In this document: piece after piece, positions 12,713 through 25,081 of the stretch
Position numbering within the stretch: the stretch's first letter is position 1
Layout of the letters: each line of letters opens with the position of its first letter
Assembly (NCBI GenBank): GCA_945643635.1
Contig: CALZFC010000055.1
Location: forward strand, 117,501 to 181,500
Reading direction: 5' to 3'
Source of the DNA: Allodiplogaster sudhausi
Lineage: Eukaryota > Nematoda > Chromadorea > Rhabditida > Diplogasteridae
Length of the DNA: 64,000 nucleotides
Made by a program: the position numbers and the translations under genes
The notes under the pieces: model-generated
Seen by the model: only the letters and a program-made list of their open reading frames with translations
The model's database searches: none
Told to the model about the DNA's origin: nothing

Positions 12713-13075
12713 TTTTCTTTTTTTTTTATCACATCTACTGTTAGCTATCTTTCCTTCGCTGGCAATGGGTGAAGTTGCTTTCCCTTACTTTGGTAGTATG
12801 AGTTGATCCACTGGGAATCGTCTGCTTCGATCTCTTGGCCTCTCAGAGGGTCTTTCTGTCCCTCACAATTCAGCTCCCTCTGTCTCTCTTACCTCCTCTC
12901 TCTCTCCTCTCCTCTCCTCTCCTCTCCTCTCCTCTCCTCTCCTCTCCTCTCCTCTCCTCTCCTCTCCTCTCCTCTCCTCTCCTCTCCTCTCCTCTCCTCT
13001 CCTCTCCTCTCCTCTCCTCTCCTCTCCTCTCCTCTCCTCTCCTCTCCTCTCCTCTCCTCTCCTCTCCTCTCCTCC

Positions 13076-13118
<43 letters not shown>

Positions 13119-14155
13119 TTCTGTTCTCCGTCTCGTCTTCTTTCCCCGATGCACTAATTGTAGCACCTTCCAAACGCATTACTTAGCCTTCAATGTCAAG
13201 GAGTATTGGATTCCCCTCCCTTTTCGTATTCATCATCTCTGAAATGGTTCCTTTCTGTTCCTCTCAATTCCATTCTTCCTGTCTACTGTACTCCGCCCAC
13301 CACTCTTTTCTCTTCTTTTCGCTGATTGTCAAGCCGCTTGCTGAAGACTCGCGAAATCCACTCTAAACATGCCACTTTCCGGCATAGCATTGCTTAGATC
13401 TCTGTCTCTCTGTCTCTCTCTCTCTCGCTCTCTCTCTCTCTCGCTCTCTCTCGCTCTCTCTCGTTCTCTCTGTCTCACGTCTCCCTTCTTTTTTAACTCT
13501 TTCCATTCACTTCCACTCTCTGTCTGTCTCTCTCTCTTGTATTCACGCCCTCGGGGCTAATTTGGCTCCATTAGTGGCCAACATGAGAGCGCTACTGGAA
13601 AGAATTTATCTAAATTACAGAAGGAAGAAGGATAGAATGGATAGCATGCAGAGTAAAGCTGGCAGAAGAAAAGGGAAAGGAGTGGGACGGAGGGGGTAAT
13701 CTCGTAAAAAGGATGGGCGCTAAAATGTATTAGGGACTCGTTGAAAATGACACCGTTGCTCGCTGCAAAAGGCATTGAATACTTGCTTTTCATTATATTC
13801 TATGCTCAGCTTTTCAGCTGGAAACATTGATTAGATGCATTTGTTTGATTGCAGAACAAAGTGGAAGCGTCAGACGTCGGTTGGGTTGGATCTGCTGGAG
13901 GAGGCGGGCAACTTCAGTCTGGTCCAGCATCTGCTACGGACCAGTCCATACTGGGCCAGCTTCATCGCCCAGAATGGACTTCGACTTGGCGGAGCTCCTC
14001 CATCCACGGAGAACTTCAACAGCGTTGCGCTCTCTTCCCTGCCTTTCCCTCATTTCCTGAAGGGTTCTTTCACTGCTCAGATTAAGCCTGAGAGTCTCAG
14101 CCTTTCTCATGAAGACGGAGAAAGCAGTGGAATGATTCAGGAAGAAGAGTCTTGA
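12058..14155 (+). CDS. BarH-class homeobox transcription factor, copy A (CEH-30/31-like)
   Basis: Predicted 250-residue nuclear DNA-binding protein in three exons, 12058-12262, 12455-12701 and 13855-14155, phases 1 and 2. Exon 1 starts [18 protein letters not shown] and contains an [10 protein letters not shown] segment reminiscent of an FIL/Eh1-like repressor motif. Exon 2 carries a basic leader and most of the homeodomain ([20 protein letters not shown] ... VKTWYQNRR); exon 3 completes it with TKWKRQ, followed by a Bar-type extension ([20 protein letters not shown], then SPYWASF). Nematode CEH-30/CEH-31 share this extension. It converges with copy B at 19.3-21.25 kb. Exons 1-2 and intron 1 are near-identical between the copies; exon 3 after the homeodomain is not. 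Confidence 0.93.
12897..13114 (+). repeat. (CCTCT)n pentamer block followed by (CT)n
   Basis: Over 30 uninterrupted copies of the pentamer from about 12902 to 13074, then a CT tract, within intron 2 of BarH copy A. The copy B intron lacks it, so it arose or was lost after the duplicated tract ends (12712). Confidence 0.95.
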
Positions 14156-14905
14156 TTTCTTCTTCCCTTCTTCTTTTCTGTTAGTATTCCATCCTTTACT
14201 CTCAACCTGTGAATCGCGGTCGGAAAATGCGGAGAATAATTGATCTCATTAGATGTGTATTTACAAATGTATTCTTGCCATATTTGTAGTCCATCACGCC
14301 CATTAATATAAGAAACGCATCTTACACAGATTTTTATGTGCAACTTTATATTTATTTATGAAATAACTTTTAATTGAAAGAAATTCTCGGAAGTGACTGT
14401 TGAATGGAAGAGCACAGCAGATGATTGAGAAGGCTACGAAATTGAGCTGGTGTCAAATGGACCACAAGACTTTTTTTGCGCCTCTCATAGCAGAGTTTCA
14501 CCATCTGGTGTCATGAACAGAAGCCAAATGGCCAGCCATGGAAAGAGAGAGAGAGAGAGTCGACTATCTGGAGGGAGAACGAGAGAAGGATAGAGAAAGA
14601 GAGAACGATAGAGCGATAGAGAGAGAGAGAGAGAGCGAGAAAGAGAACGCGAGAAAGAGTGAGACGGAAGAGAATGAGCTCATAGTTGGCATTGAAACGC
14701 GGGAAGAGCGGTGGTTGTGGCTAATTAGTGGCCGAGCACGCTATTTCTTCCGCCCCCTTGTCGCCTGCTCGTCCGATATTTCCTTCCTTTTTTCCTTTCA
14801 CTCTTCTTTCACTATCTCCTCTCTCTCACTCTCTCTCTTCTCTCTCTCTCTTCTCTCTCTCACTCTCTCTCTCACTCTCTCTTCTCTCTCTATCTCTCTC
14901 TACCC

Positions 14906-14939
<34 letters not shown>

Positions 14940-15892
14940 GTTCTAATTCTCCCTTCTTGGAGGCTGTAGAGAATGCCTCACGCGATCCACCATTATTCTA
15001 TTAAGGTCTTTGATAGCTGCCAACAGGAACACGCAATGGATCACACTCTTCTTCCCTCAATATTCGCCATCAGATCGAAAGCGATTGAGGAAAAGATTTG
15101 ATAATCTCATATGCCTGCGGCCTCTTCCATCTTCATAGAACAGCGAGTAGTACTGTAGATAAACGGGACAAAATAATGCTGAAATGTGAGAGATGGATCA
15201 AATGCATTTTCGTCTCTATTTTGCTGGCTTATAAAATCAATGCATGAGTAGTGTAATGTACAGAGAAGCATCTGTAAAAGAGTGAGAGAGTGGAATAGAA
15301 AGGTTAAGGAAGAGATTCAATAGAATTAGAGTCTCCCTCCTTTGTCAGCGAGCGTGTGAGAGTTTGATGGTCTCATTGCTTGCGCCATCGTTTGTCCACC
15401 GTTTGGAAATCATGAGTGTCTTCATTTAATTGTCTCTCCCACTCCATTTTTCTCTTTCTCTCTTTTCTATATCTCTCTCATCATCCTTTTCTCTCTAACT
15501 TTCTCTTTCAACAACTCGTCTCTTTTACATTTCGTTGTCTCTCCAATGTCCTCTTTCTCAGCTTCACTTCCTTTCTCCCAACATCGCAATGTACAACTTT
15601 CTGCTGCCTCCTCCCTCCTCGACTTTAGCTTCCGTCGTCTTTTTATTCTTGAATCGTTGCTCCAGTTAGACAAGTCGGAAGTGAGAAATACAAAGGAGCG
15701 CGGAGGTGAAAGGGCTTTTGGGTGGATTCTCTCACGCGACATCCAATACAAATGATAGAGCGTAAAGCTCTACGGACGACAGGCTTCCATCCCTTATTCC
15801 ACTTCAATTTATACTCTCTCTACCTTCTCTTCCCCTTACTTTGCTCTCTCTCTCTCTCTCTTTCTCTCTTTCTCTCTTTCTCTCTCTCTCTT

Positions 15893-15926
<34 letters not shown>

Positions 15927-16363
15927 CCTCTCTCTTTCTGTCCTCCCTAAACATACATAGATATATGACAGCCCGAGCTCCCGTGAATCTCATGGACGAA
16001 CGGATGAACTCCCCATATTAAGAGGATGATTCCAACGGATTGATCTTGAATACAATGGAGTTGAATGGTTCCTTGGATAATGGGCAATTGTAGTGGAAGA
16101 GAGAGAGAGAGAGAGAGGGTGACAGAGTGAATGAGAGAGAGAGAGAGGGTGACAGAGTGAATGAGAGAGATGGTGAGAGAGAGAGAGGGAGAAAGTGGGA
16201 GGGAAGAGAGTACTGAGAAGGGGAGAGAAGGGCGACATGCAGCCGCTGATGGTATGATAGACGCACATCCGACATGAAATGCTGGGCCGATTTCTTGTCT
16301 GGCCAACCTCTGTTTCTTCTCCAACTTCCATCTCTCTCTCTTTTCCTTTCCTTCACGCTCTTC

Positions 16364-16401
<38 letters not shown>

Positions 16402-19312
16402 CCTTTCCTTCACTCTCACCCCCTTCCCTCTCCCCCTCTCTCTCTATCATTCCGCCATCCACTGTCCTCCTCCCTCTCACTTGGTTACTTTGTGTCAGTC
16501 ATAATTGATGTTTAGTGGAAGCAGTCGCCCGCATGCCGTGACGGCCAATTCGAGGGCTGTAAATGACAGTCGACATCTCGCAGCTGAGAGAGTCGAGAGA
16601 GCGAGAGAAAAAGAGAAATAAGCAGGAGACGGAAGAGAGGAAGAGACAGTGAGAGGGTGTAAGAGACATCTCGCAGCTGAGAGAGTCGAGAGAGCGAGAG
16701 AAAGAGAGAAATAAGCAGGAGGCCGAAGAGAGGAAGAGACAGTGAGAGGGTATAAGAGGAACAGGTTAAGAGTGAATGTTAGACGAAGGAGAAGAGGTAA
16801 TTCAAGGATTGAGGAAGGGTGAGTTACTATATTTCTTCGGATTTGTGTAATCGCATAGAGCGAGATGCAAAGAACAGTTCTACACCAAATCCATACGAGA
16901 AAATGGAAAAGAGATCCTGATGACATTGATTGTGGATGCGAGAGGCACGACTTGGATTGCCCTTCTTTCCTTCCTCTCATTCACTCACACAACTATTACT
17001 ATGTATTACTCAGCAATTCTCCCCGCTCTCGCAGCATCGTTCTCTTTCGTTCATTCACTCTTTCTCTCTCACTTTCTCACTCTCTTACTCTCTCTCTCTC
17101 TAATATAGCCTCTCACTCTCTAACTCTCTCATTCTCCTCTCTCATTCTCCTCTCTCATTCTCCTCTCTCATTCTCCGAGATCATTCGGGAAAGTAAAGTT
17201 TCGAGCTACATTGTCAATTATATAATTTGCAATCGGAGAGGATTAGAATGCGCAAAAAGAAAGGTCGGAGTGAGGTCAGCCTCTTGCCAGCCATGCTCTA
17301 CAGTCTCTCTTTTCTCTCTCTCTCTCTCTTACATTCTCTATTGTCTCTCTTCTCTCTCTGTCTTACGTTCTCTACTGTCTCTCTTTGCTCTCTCTCTCTT
17401 AGATTCGCTATTGTCTCTCTTCTCTCTCTGTCTTACATTCTCTACTGTCTCTCTTCCCTCTCTTTCTTACGTTCTCTATTGTCTCTCTTCTCTCTCTTTC
17501 TTACATTCTCTGCAGTCTCTCTTCCCTCTCCTTCTTACATTCTCTACTGTCTCTCTTCCCTATCTTTCTCTCTTTCTTACATCTCTATTGTCTCTTTCCC
17601 TATCTTTCTTTCTTACTCCTCCTCCTGCTTCTCTATTTACTCTCTTTCCCTTCCTATTTCTTGTTATCCTTTCTCGCAATATATTTCTTTGATATCGCCA
17701 TGCTCAATTAATTACTTCCTGCGATACTTTCCCTCAGTTGGGATAGATGGAAAGCATGAATTACAGTCTCTTCGTCACAGAATTTGGAGAAGTTCTTAGG
17801 CAGCTGAGGATGTGAGAACTGAGGGAGAGTGAAGGACGCGATTCCCTGGCCAATGTAATCATCTTTTTAAGTGCTCCTCTCTCACTTTCTCTACCTACAA
17901 AATACACGAGCGGTCGCTGCTTTGTCACCTTCTCACGTTGGCAATCGGAAGTATTTCGTAGCGGAATAAGTGTGAGAGAGTCAGCAACTGGTCCACCTTC
18001 TCATCTGCTCCCTCTCTCGCTCTCTTCTTTACCCTTTCTCTCTCATTCCCATACACTCTCGCTCTCTTCTTTACCCTTTCTCTCTCATTCCCATACACTC
18101 TCGCTCTCTTCTTTACCCTCTCTCTCATTCCCATACACTCTCGCTCTCTCGTTGACTCTCCCATTTCCGAGTCCCTTGTCTACCTCATTCACCTACCTCC
18201 TTCTCTCATAATTATCCTTTGGCGGTGCAAGGCGATCACTTGTTGGCAGCCTCCGCATAAAAGGGAAAGAAGTTGTCGACTCTTCCCTTCATGAGACTCT
18301 CAAGTGCATCCGAGTGGAAGATGAAAGGAGGGACAAGGATCTTCACACCCACGAGAGTCAGGCAGAGATGAGACTCAGAGGTAGAGGGAGAGAAAGAGAG
18401 AGGGGAGTAGGTGAGAGACAGAGGGAGAAAGGATGAGAGGGAAAAAGAGAGAGAGAATGAGAGGGACAGACGATGCGAGAGAGGAAGAGGGAAAGAAGGT
18501 GAGGAGAGGAGGGAGAGGGTGAAAGAAATTACAGGGAGAGGGGAAGAGAGAGAGAGTCGGTAAAGGGTCATAGATAGGGAGAGGGTGAACGGTTTCAAGA
18601 GATTGCCCCCTCAATCGCCGGCCACAATAGAAGACACCAAGAACTGTACATACATATTACATATGTATGTATGTATGTATATCTGTTTATATGTATGTAT
18701 GTATATCTGTTTATCCTCTTGCTTCTTTTCGGATGGAATCCACTGCTCGGGCCAAGTTCTGCCAATGACCATTATCAACTATTTAGCGTGTAATTGTTGT
18801 TGATGGCCCGAGTTGCGTGATTTGCAATAGCAATGGAGAACCTCCACCTGTGGCCATCACGCCCCTCCCCCTCTTAATTGGCATCGTTCTCTGCATGAAC
18901 CATCCACTGGTTACGCAATCAACATTCTTCTTCTCTTTATTATCTCATCAAGAAGCTGAAGCTGTCGAAGAGCTAACATGCCCAGGCACAGTTAGAATCT
19001 TTTCCTTTCAAGAAAGGCATTGAGACAGCGGAGAAGACAATCGAACAAGAAACTGAGTTGGAAGATTTATTATAAAGATATCTGTGACCACGAAAGTAAC
19101 ATTGCACATTTGAAAAAATTATATAAATAAAATAGTGATTTAAGATGAAAAGCACTCTAAGGAGAGCAAAAGAAACAGAGATCGACGAGAGAAAGGGCAC
19201 ACTCAGAGATAAGAAGAACCAGTTAGAGTGTTCATATATCCATGCAAATTTATGTAGAAGAGCTATCGAGTACCGGTATGGGATGTATGATAGAGGGGAA
19301 AGAAGGGAAATA
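14156..19312. other. intergenic between convergent BarH genes, no gene seen
   Basis: No supported exon. Contents: CT/GA microsatellites (14810-14940, 15840-15940, 16360-16400, 17300-17590); a direct repeat of about 100 bp at roughly 16570-16670 and 16668-16765 (blocks of GAGAGTCGAGAGAGCGAGAG and AAATAAGCAGGAG); a three-copy ~44-bp repeat at 18010-18150; and a short ATGT-type repeat at 18655-18715. Confidence 0.6.
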
Positions 19313-20174
19313 TCAAGAAGCGCCAGAAGAAGGAGAAGGGGAGCATAAGCCAGGCTCAGGATCTTCACTCCTCACTTCTTCGCATTTGGCGGAGGGAGTA
19401 GAAGTGGCGGCGAGTGATGGGAAGAAAGGGAGGAGAAGCTGCGAGGACGTCGAGGTTGGGAGCATTCTGAGAGGGAGTTGGGGGAGGAGAGAGGGAGAGG
19501 CGACCATGTAGTTGGCCCAGTAAGGGGATGTCCGCAGAAGTTGCTGCACTGCTGCCAGGTTACCCGCCTCGTTCAGCAAGTCCAGGCCTGCTGAGTTCTG
19601 TCGCTTCCACTTTGTACTGCAAAGATATTACAGATTCATCTCTCTTAATTACTGTCCTTTTTTGATTCTTTCATTTTAGCTATCGAATGCAGTCCAGATT
19701 CTATTGGTAAATTTATCGTTCGTCTTTCAGTGTACTAGCACAATGCATGCATACATACCTACATAGGCATATACAATCATCATTTTACTCTCCTCTCCAT
19801 TCCGAACGAATACTACGGTAATGTATTGGAGCGCGCCGGAGGGCAAGATCATAAGAGCGAAGAGGCAGCTGTGCTCTGCCAATTGCTCGTTTCCTCGTAA
19901 TAATAGGAGAGAGAGTGTGAGAGAGAGAGAGAGAGATAGGAGGCTGCTAAAATAACAGGAGGCCAGCAATGATACTTTATTGGCCGCCTTGGCCAGTATT
20001 AATAAGCAGAGAAGAGGCAAGCGAATAATTGATAAAGTGGCCCATCAAGGATAGCATGAAGAGATGAGTAGAGAAGGGACTCCCGCTGTCAATTTAATCA
20101 TCGCTGAGGGGACGCAGGCAGATTACATTCGCGGTTCAGCTTTGACGACGAATGTTAGAACAAAAGAGAGAAAA

Positions 20175-20246
<72 letters not shown>

Positions 20247-21250
20247 AGAGGGAGAGAGAGGGAGAGAAGAAGAAGAGAGGAGAAGGAGAGCGGAAATAAT
20301 GAAAAGAAGAGACAATATCGGAAGAAACGAAATCGGAGAATACTCAAGCAGGCAGGAAGAAGAGCTGAGCGGGAGAAAAAAGGCTGAAGCTCGAAATGAC
20401 AATTATAAGAAAAAAGCATAAAAATAAAAAAATTATTTTCCATAGAAGAACGATCATGAGATGTTCGTTGAGCGTAAACACTGATCTTTGTCTGCCTGCA
20501 CGGTGGAGGAACTACGAAAGGGAGAAAGAAGAGCAGGGAAGACGTAACTAATTATTAAATGAATTTTCGAGGCAAATTAAAATAAATGATGTTGTAAAAA
20601 TGATACCGTCTGTTCTGGTACCAAGTCTTGACTTGAGTGTCAGTGAGTCCCATTCGATGTGCCAAGTCCATTCTGTCTTGGACGGAGAGATATTTGTGTT
20701 TCTCGAAAGTGGCTTCCAACTCCTGGAGTTGTTTATCCGTGAAGATGGTGCGAGCCTTGCGGGCCTTCTTCGCTCCGAGTCCGGGACTCGCTCCCCCTCC
20801 TCTTCGACTATCCTCAGAACAACTCCGAGCATGATTCCGTTCACCCTCGCTCTCTGCAAATCACCTGTCACCTATTATTCATTAAGGCGTCTCTAATCCG
20901 CCAAGCTCAGCGTGTAATCCCATTCATGACAAATTTGAGATAATCCCCAACAGACAATCATTGACACGGTTGACTTGACCAAAATTGACCCAGACTCAGA
21001 ACAAGAGAGAATGGAACGAGAGAAACCACGGAGAAAGGAACCAACCAGTATCCGCGCTAGTGTTAGGTTTATCCTCGCTGCTGGCTTCGGGGGATTCGAG
21101 GATATCCGAGATCCGAAAACTGCTTCCGCCGACTAACTTTCCCCCTCCTGAAGACTGAGATGGCATCCGCGTAAGCAGTGCAACTGTGGCAGCATCCAGT
21201 TGATAGAGCGAAGGGAGGGACAGGAATTGCCGTGGATCCAGGACACTCAT
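19313..21250 (-). CDS. BarH-class homeobox transcription factor, copy B (CEH-30/31-like)
   Basis: Predicted 251-residue homeodomain protein in three exons, 21250-21046, 20853-20607 and 19616-19313. Exons 1 and 2 give the same protein as copy A at every position I compared. Exon 3 completes the homeodomain (TKWKRQ) and continues [20 protein letters not shown], then SPYWANY, then a Leu/Pro/Ser-rich tail unlike copy A, ending SPSSGAS. The paired coordinates of exons 1-2 sum to 33308 in both genes, so there is no net indel across exon 1, intron 1 and exon 2. Tail-to-tail orientation with about 5.2 kb between stops. Likely roles are those of nematode Bar genes in neural or sex-specific cell fate, by family only. 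Confidence 0.93.
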
Positions 21251-21378
21251 CTCCGGGATGCTCGAAGGGATTCTTGCTCTCCAATTCGAGGGAGTACGGT
21301 AACAAAAAGAAGAGTCAAACTCTTCTCACTCACTCTTCTCGAGTAATCGCACACCAATGCCGCTGACTAAACGAGCCT
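20596..21378 (-). repeat. right arm of long inverted repeat (BarH copy B)
   Basis: Reverse complement of 11930-12712. Inward of 20596 the intron sequence is unrelated to copy A, giving an abrupt homology border. Outward, similarity continues patchily to about 21430. Confidence 0.9.
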
Positions 21379-21429
21379 AAACAGCGGCGATGATTGGCTA
21401 CAAAAGGGGCGGAGCATCACGAGGTGGGC

Positions 21430-22588
21430 GGGGCTTATGAGCTAAGAGGAGGAATGGAATCAATTGAGAGCAGGAAAAGGAAAGTGGAAGAGGCCCTTAG
21501 GCAAGGAAAGAATGGAGAGATGGAGAGGGGGAGGAGAGAAGAGTTGAAAGGGGGAGGGAATGAGCCTCTAAGAAGCAGTCAACATGCTCATGAAGATTGC
21601 GAGAATGCGTGAGAACAATCGCCTCTTCTTCTCCATTCAACTTACCATCTCGACTCTCTTCCTCTCTTCCTCTCTCTCCCTCTCTCTCCCTCTCTCTCCC
21701 TCTCTCTCCCTCTCTCTCCCTCTCTCTCCCTCTCTCTCCCTCTCTCTCCCTCTCTCTCCCTCTCTCTTTCTTTCTCCCTCTCTCTTTCTCTCTCCCTCTC
21801 TCTTTTTCTCTCTGTCTCTCTCTCTCCCTCTCTTAGTTTCCGCTTCATCTCCTTCTCCCTCCCTTGTCTCCATTCTCATCATTGTATGCTTAGAGGGGTG
21901 CGAAGAAGAAGAGAGCGGAAGCTTGTGTCCAGTCTGGAGAGTCCATTCACAGTCATTAGAGCATTCGTGTACAGACAGGAATGGAAAAGAGTCAGAAGAT
22001 GGAGATGAGAAGAGAGACTAGTAAGGGGATGAGGACGACCAACTTCAATATGGCAGCTACCACATTTACAGGAAAACGACCATCTCTCTCTCTCTTTGCA
22101 GGTGTCATTCCGTAGCTGCGCAACCTAGAAGCGTATCTCTCTCTCCCTCTCTCTCTCTCTCTCCCTCTCTCTCTCTCTCTCTATTTCTCTTCTTCTCTCT
22201 CACCCTAGCGGCACAAAGCACTTGGGTCTGAATCGCGTATGTTGTTATTAGCCACGGGCGAAGGTCGACTCTTCCTCTTTTCTACTTTCTTCTGCTTTTC
22301 CGCAGTCATTCAAACCCACTTTTTTCAGACCTCTTTAACGCCCGCTCATTGCTGTTCTTCTCGCTGTCGCGGTGTCTCTTTCTCTGTTCTCTCTTTTCCA
22401 CGTCTATCTCACTCTCTCTTTCTCTGTTCTCTCTTTTCCACTTCTCTCTCACCCTCTCCTTCTCTGTTAACTCTTTTCCCCTCTCTTTCTCTCTCCTTCT
22501 GGTGTCGGCAGCTCAAAAAGCGAATAGAGTGAACACAATGATTGTACCAAACGTGTGGTTAGCCAATTGAATGAGTAGAGAGAGAGAA
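21430..22588. other. intergenic, simple repeats, no gene seen
   Basis: Contains a (CTCTCTCC)n tract at 21662-21835, further CT tracts at 22135-22200, and a short TTTCTCTGTTCTCTCTTTTC repeat at 22378-22470. No supported exon. Confidence 0.55.
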
Positions 22589-22589
22589 C

Positions 22590-23066
22590 TTACAATTAGC
22601 CCCTAAGCCATCTGCCACCTTCTTCTCACTCTGGATGCTCATGCTCTTCCTTCTCTCAAATAACCCGGCCAATCCATAGGTGGAATGCCAAGTCAAAGCA
22701 CTTCCGGTGGCTGCTCTTTGTCTAGAACAAAATGAGCTTCTAGCAATCACTTCACGGTCGGAAGTCTTTCAATAATGCTCGCTAGGTGTGGCGTAACACT
22801 GACATCCTCTTCCCCCTTCAGCCTTGCCATCTCCCCCTCTCTCTCTCTTTCTCTCTCTTTCTCTCTCTCTCCCTCTCTTTCTCCCATAGCTCTCTTCCCA
22901 GCTTTGTATGACTGCTGCTCTCACCCCCTCCGACATACTTGATACTTCTGCCCGTGTCATTCGCAATGTAAGCATCAAAGAGGGAGCAAGAGTAAGTGTT
23001 ATGCTTTGGAAACACTGGGCGAGAATACAAAGACGGCCCACTAAACTGGATACTGTACACACTCAT
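22590..23066 (-). CDS. hypothetical, possible small multi-exon gene
   Basis: Weak candidate. An ATG at 23066-23064 opens a 47-codon frame (MSVYSIQFSGPSLYSRPVFP...) closed by a good donor (GGGG|GTGAGA, end 22925). Downstream, an acceptor TTGTTCTAG near 22725 and a strong donor GTAAGT near 22597 bracket a possible second exon, but joining them directly reads into a stop after about ten codons. No family recognised. Could be a short protein, an incomplete model or chance. Confidence 0.25.
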
Positions 23067-23124
23067 AATACTCTAGTGTAAGTATGAACAACATGGCAAG
23101 AGTTGGAATGAGGAGTCATCTTCT

Positions 23125-24409
23125 TCACTTCTGCTTCTTGGCTGAATCCGTGCACAGAACCTTCTTCCGCAGGCTGAACATCAGAAGATACAGCTTCGGG
23201 AAGCCTGAAACAACCAAGAGATCGAGTTCCATTTATCACTTCAGGAGTAGAATGATCACTTTCAAACATACTCAAATAATCTATTTTCAATCTCGAAATG
23301 CATACTAAAGAGAAAGGACTGACCATAGATATAGCTGAGCATATAGAAGCAGAGATATGCATAGAAGGAGAAGGCGAAGTTGAGAGCATTGGGCATGTGG
23401 AGAGAGAAGTGCTGCTTCTGGTCCACTTCATCGAGACCGCGGACCATAATGAAGAGTTCTCCCGAGGCACCGATGGGGTACAACAGAATGAAGAAGGAGT
23501 AACGGGCCCAGACTAGGAAGTCAGGCATTACGCTTCCCAGCAATTGCAAGGCGTAGAATGAGTACCGGATCACCTCAACTCACAAACCTAATGTAGACAT
23601 GGTATTAACCATTTCAAAGTTACCTTCGAATCATAATTCCTTTTCTAACTACAGTATTCTTTAGGGATAGAGAGAAGCAGTAGATACGACATGCACGAAT
23701 ATATGAAAGAGAATAAAAGAAAACTGACTTCTGTGATGGACCAAGCAATGAGAATCATCGGCACTCCAATCGAGTCCCGAGCCTGGAGAAGACAGGAATT
23801 AAGGGAAAGAGTTAGAGTAGTTAGCATGATAAGAGAGAAGAGAGAAGAAAAGAGCCTCCGACCTCTCCTACTTTCCACAGCACGAGCCAGACGAGAGTGA
23901 CTCGGGAGTACACTTGCATGAGAACGGTGGGCAGGGGAGATCTCACCAGGCGGAGGAGGGAATGGGCTATCTTAAGTCGTTTCACATTCACTGCATCATT
24001 TTCATTCAAGATAAAGAAAAAAAAGTTTAAGGTTGTTCCAAATTAATAAAGAATGCTCGCCCGTTTAATTCAATGCTCAAAAACCCTACAAAGATAAACT
24101 AACAATAAGCTTAGCGGTTGGGCTACTTGCAATTAGAGGGGTATAAAGATAATGGACAGACTTCTAGAAGGGCAGTCGTCTGGAAGATCTGCAGCCATGG
24201 CTCGACGTGGGTGAAAGTGTCGGAGTAAGAGTAGCCTTGAGACAGCAACAGGAGAGACTTCATCAGGATTGTTCCCCATCTGCAACAACCAAGCATGGCT
24301 CAAACAGAAGACAGGATATCTAAAGTCACTTTTATTTACTAAATAGAAAAAGGTACCCGAAAAGGGATATGGCGTTGTAGGCGAAGAGATAAGCTTCCGC
24401 TGGCTTCAT
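23125..24409 (-). CDS. very-long-chain (3R)-3-hydroxyacyl-CoA dehydratase (HACD/PTPLA family)
   Basis: Third enzyme of the ER fatty-acid elongation cycle; dehydrates 3-hydroxyacyl-CoA to trans-2-enoyl-CoA. Six exons in phase: 24409-24357, 24279-24162, 23970-23863, 23782-23729, 23573-23324, 23204-23125, giving 220 residues, a usual family size. Hydrophobic multi-pass protein starting MKPAEAYLFAYN. Family signatures: LLRLVRSPLPTVLMQVYSR, IAWSITEVIRYSFYALQLLG containing the catalytic-type Tyr and Glu region, and RYSFFILLYPIGASGEL. The C-terminus KKQK fits the KKXX ER-retrieval signal. It lies 0.67 kb downstream of beta-catenin on the same strand. Confidence 0.93.
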
Positions 24410-25081
24410 TTACACGGACGATTGGAGCTCAGGGTAACTTGTGCAGAAAAGACAGAAGTGAGGAGGCAACTAGTATCACACCACCACGAGAAATGGGAGC
24501 ATTCGAGTATGATCACTTTCTCACTTCAGTGTTCCTCCACCATTCCCACACTCTCTCATCCACTTCTCTCTCCAATTTACGTTCTTTCTCCGCACTCTTT
24601 CTTGTTCTTATCAGTGCAATGCCAACCGACTCCAAAGTATGAAGAACGATGATTAATCGCTTATTTAAATAAATGCACATAAAATATAAACATTTATTAT
24701 TTTAGAACAAGGCACAAAAATAGCAACTTTACATTACGATTGATTTTTCAGAAGCAGAAGGGGTATCATTCATAATTTAATGTCTTATTTAAGGTAGTAA
24801 TTTTGACGGCTGAAGCGTCCGCGAAATACAAAAATTGGTAACTTGGATCAAGGAGATTGAATTTTAAAAAAATGTACATTTCACATTTGAAAAATCTAAG
24901 TGCTAATTATAAGTTCCTTTTAAATCTTAGTTTCCACCCCACGAGGCACAAATTAAAAGGTCTAGATACAATTCAGATTTCGTTAATATATTAGCTGGCA
25001 GTAATATCAGCCATGTCATATTAACGTTTTGTTGAGAGACAAGAGATAATTATTAACATAAGGAATCTCTAAGGAGAATAA
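24410..25081. other. intergenic, A/T-rich, no gene seen
   Basis: Spacer between the beta-catenin stop (25082) and the HACD start, A/T-rich. It probably holds the beta-catenin 3' UTR and the HACD 5' region; no further exon supported. Confidence 0.5.

Noticed and set aside
12835..13242. Overlapping open frames on both strands at the pentamer block
   Set aside because: Pure (CCTCT)n/(CT)n low complexity, inside BarH intron 2.
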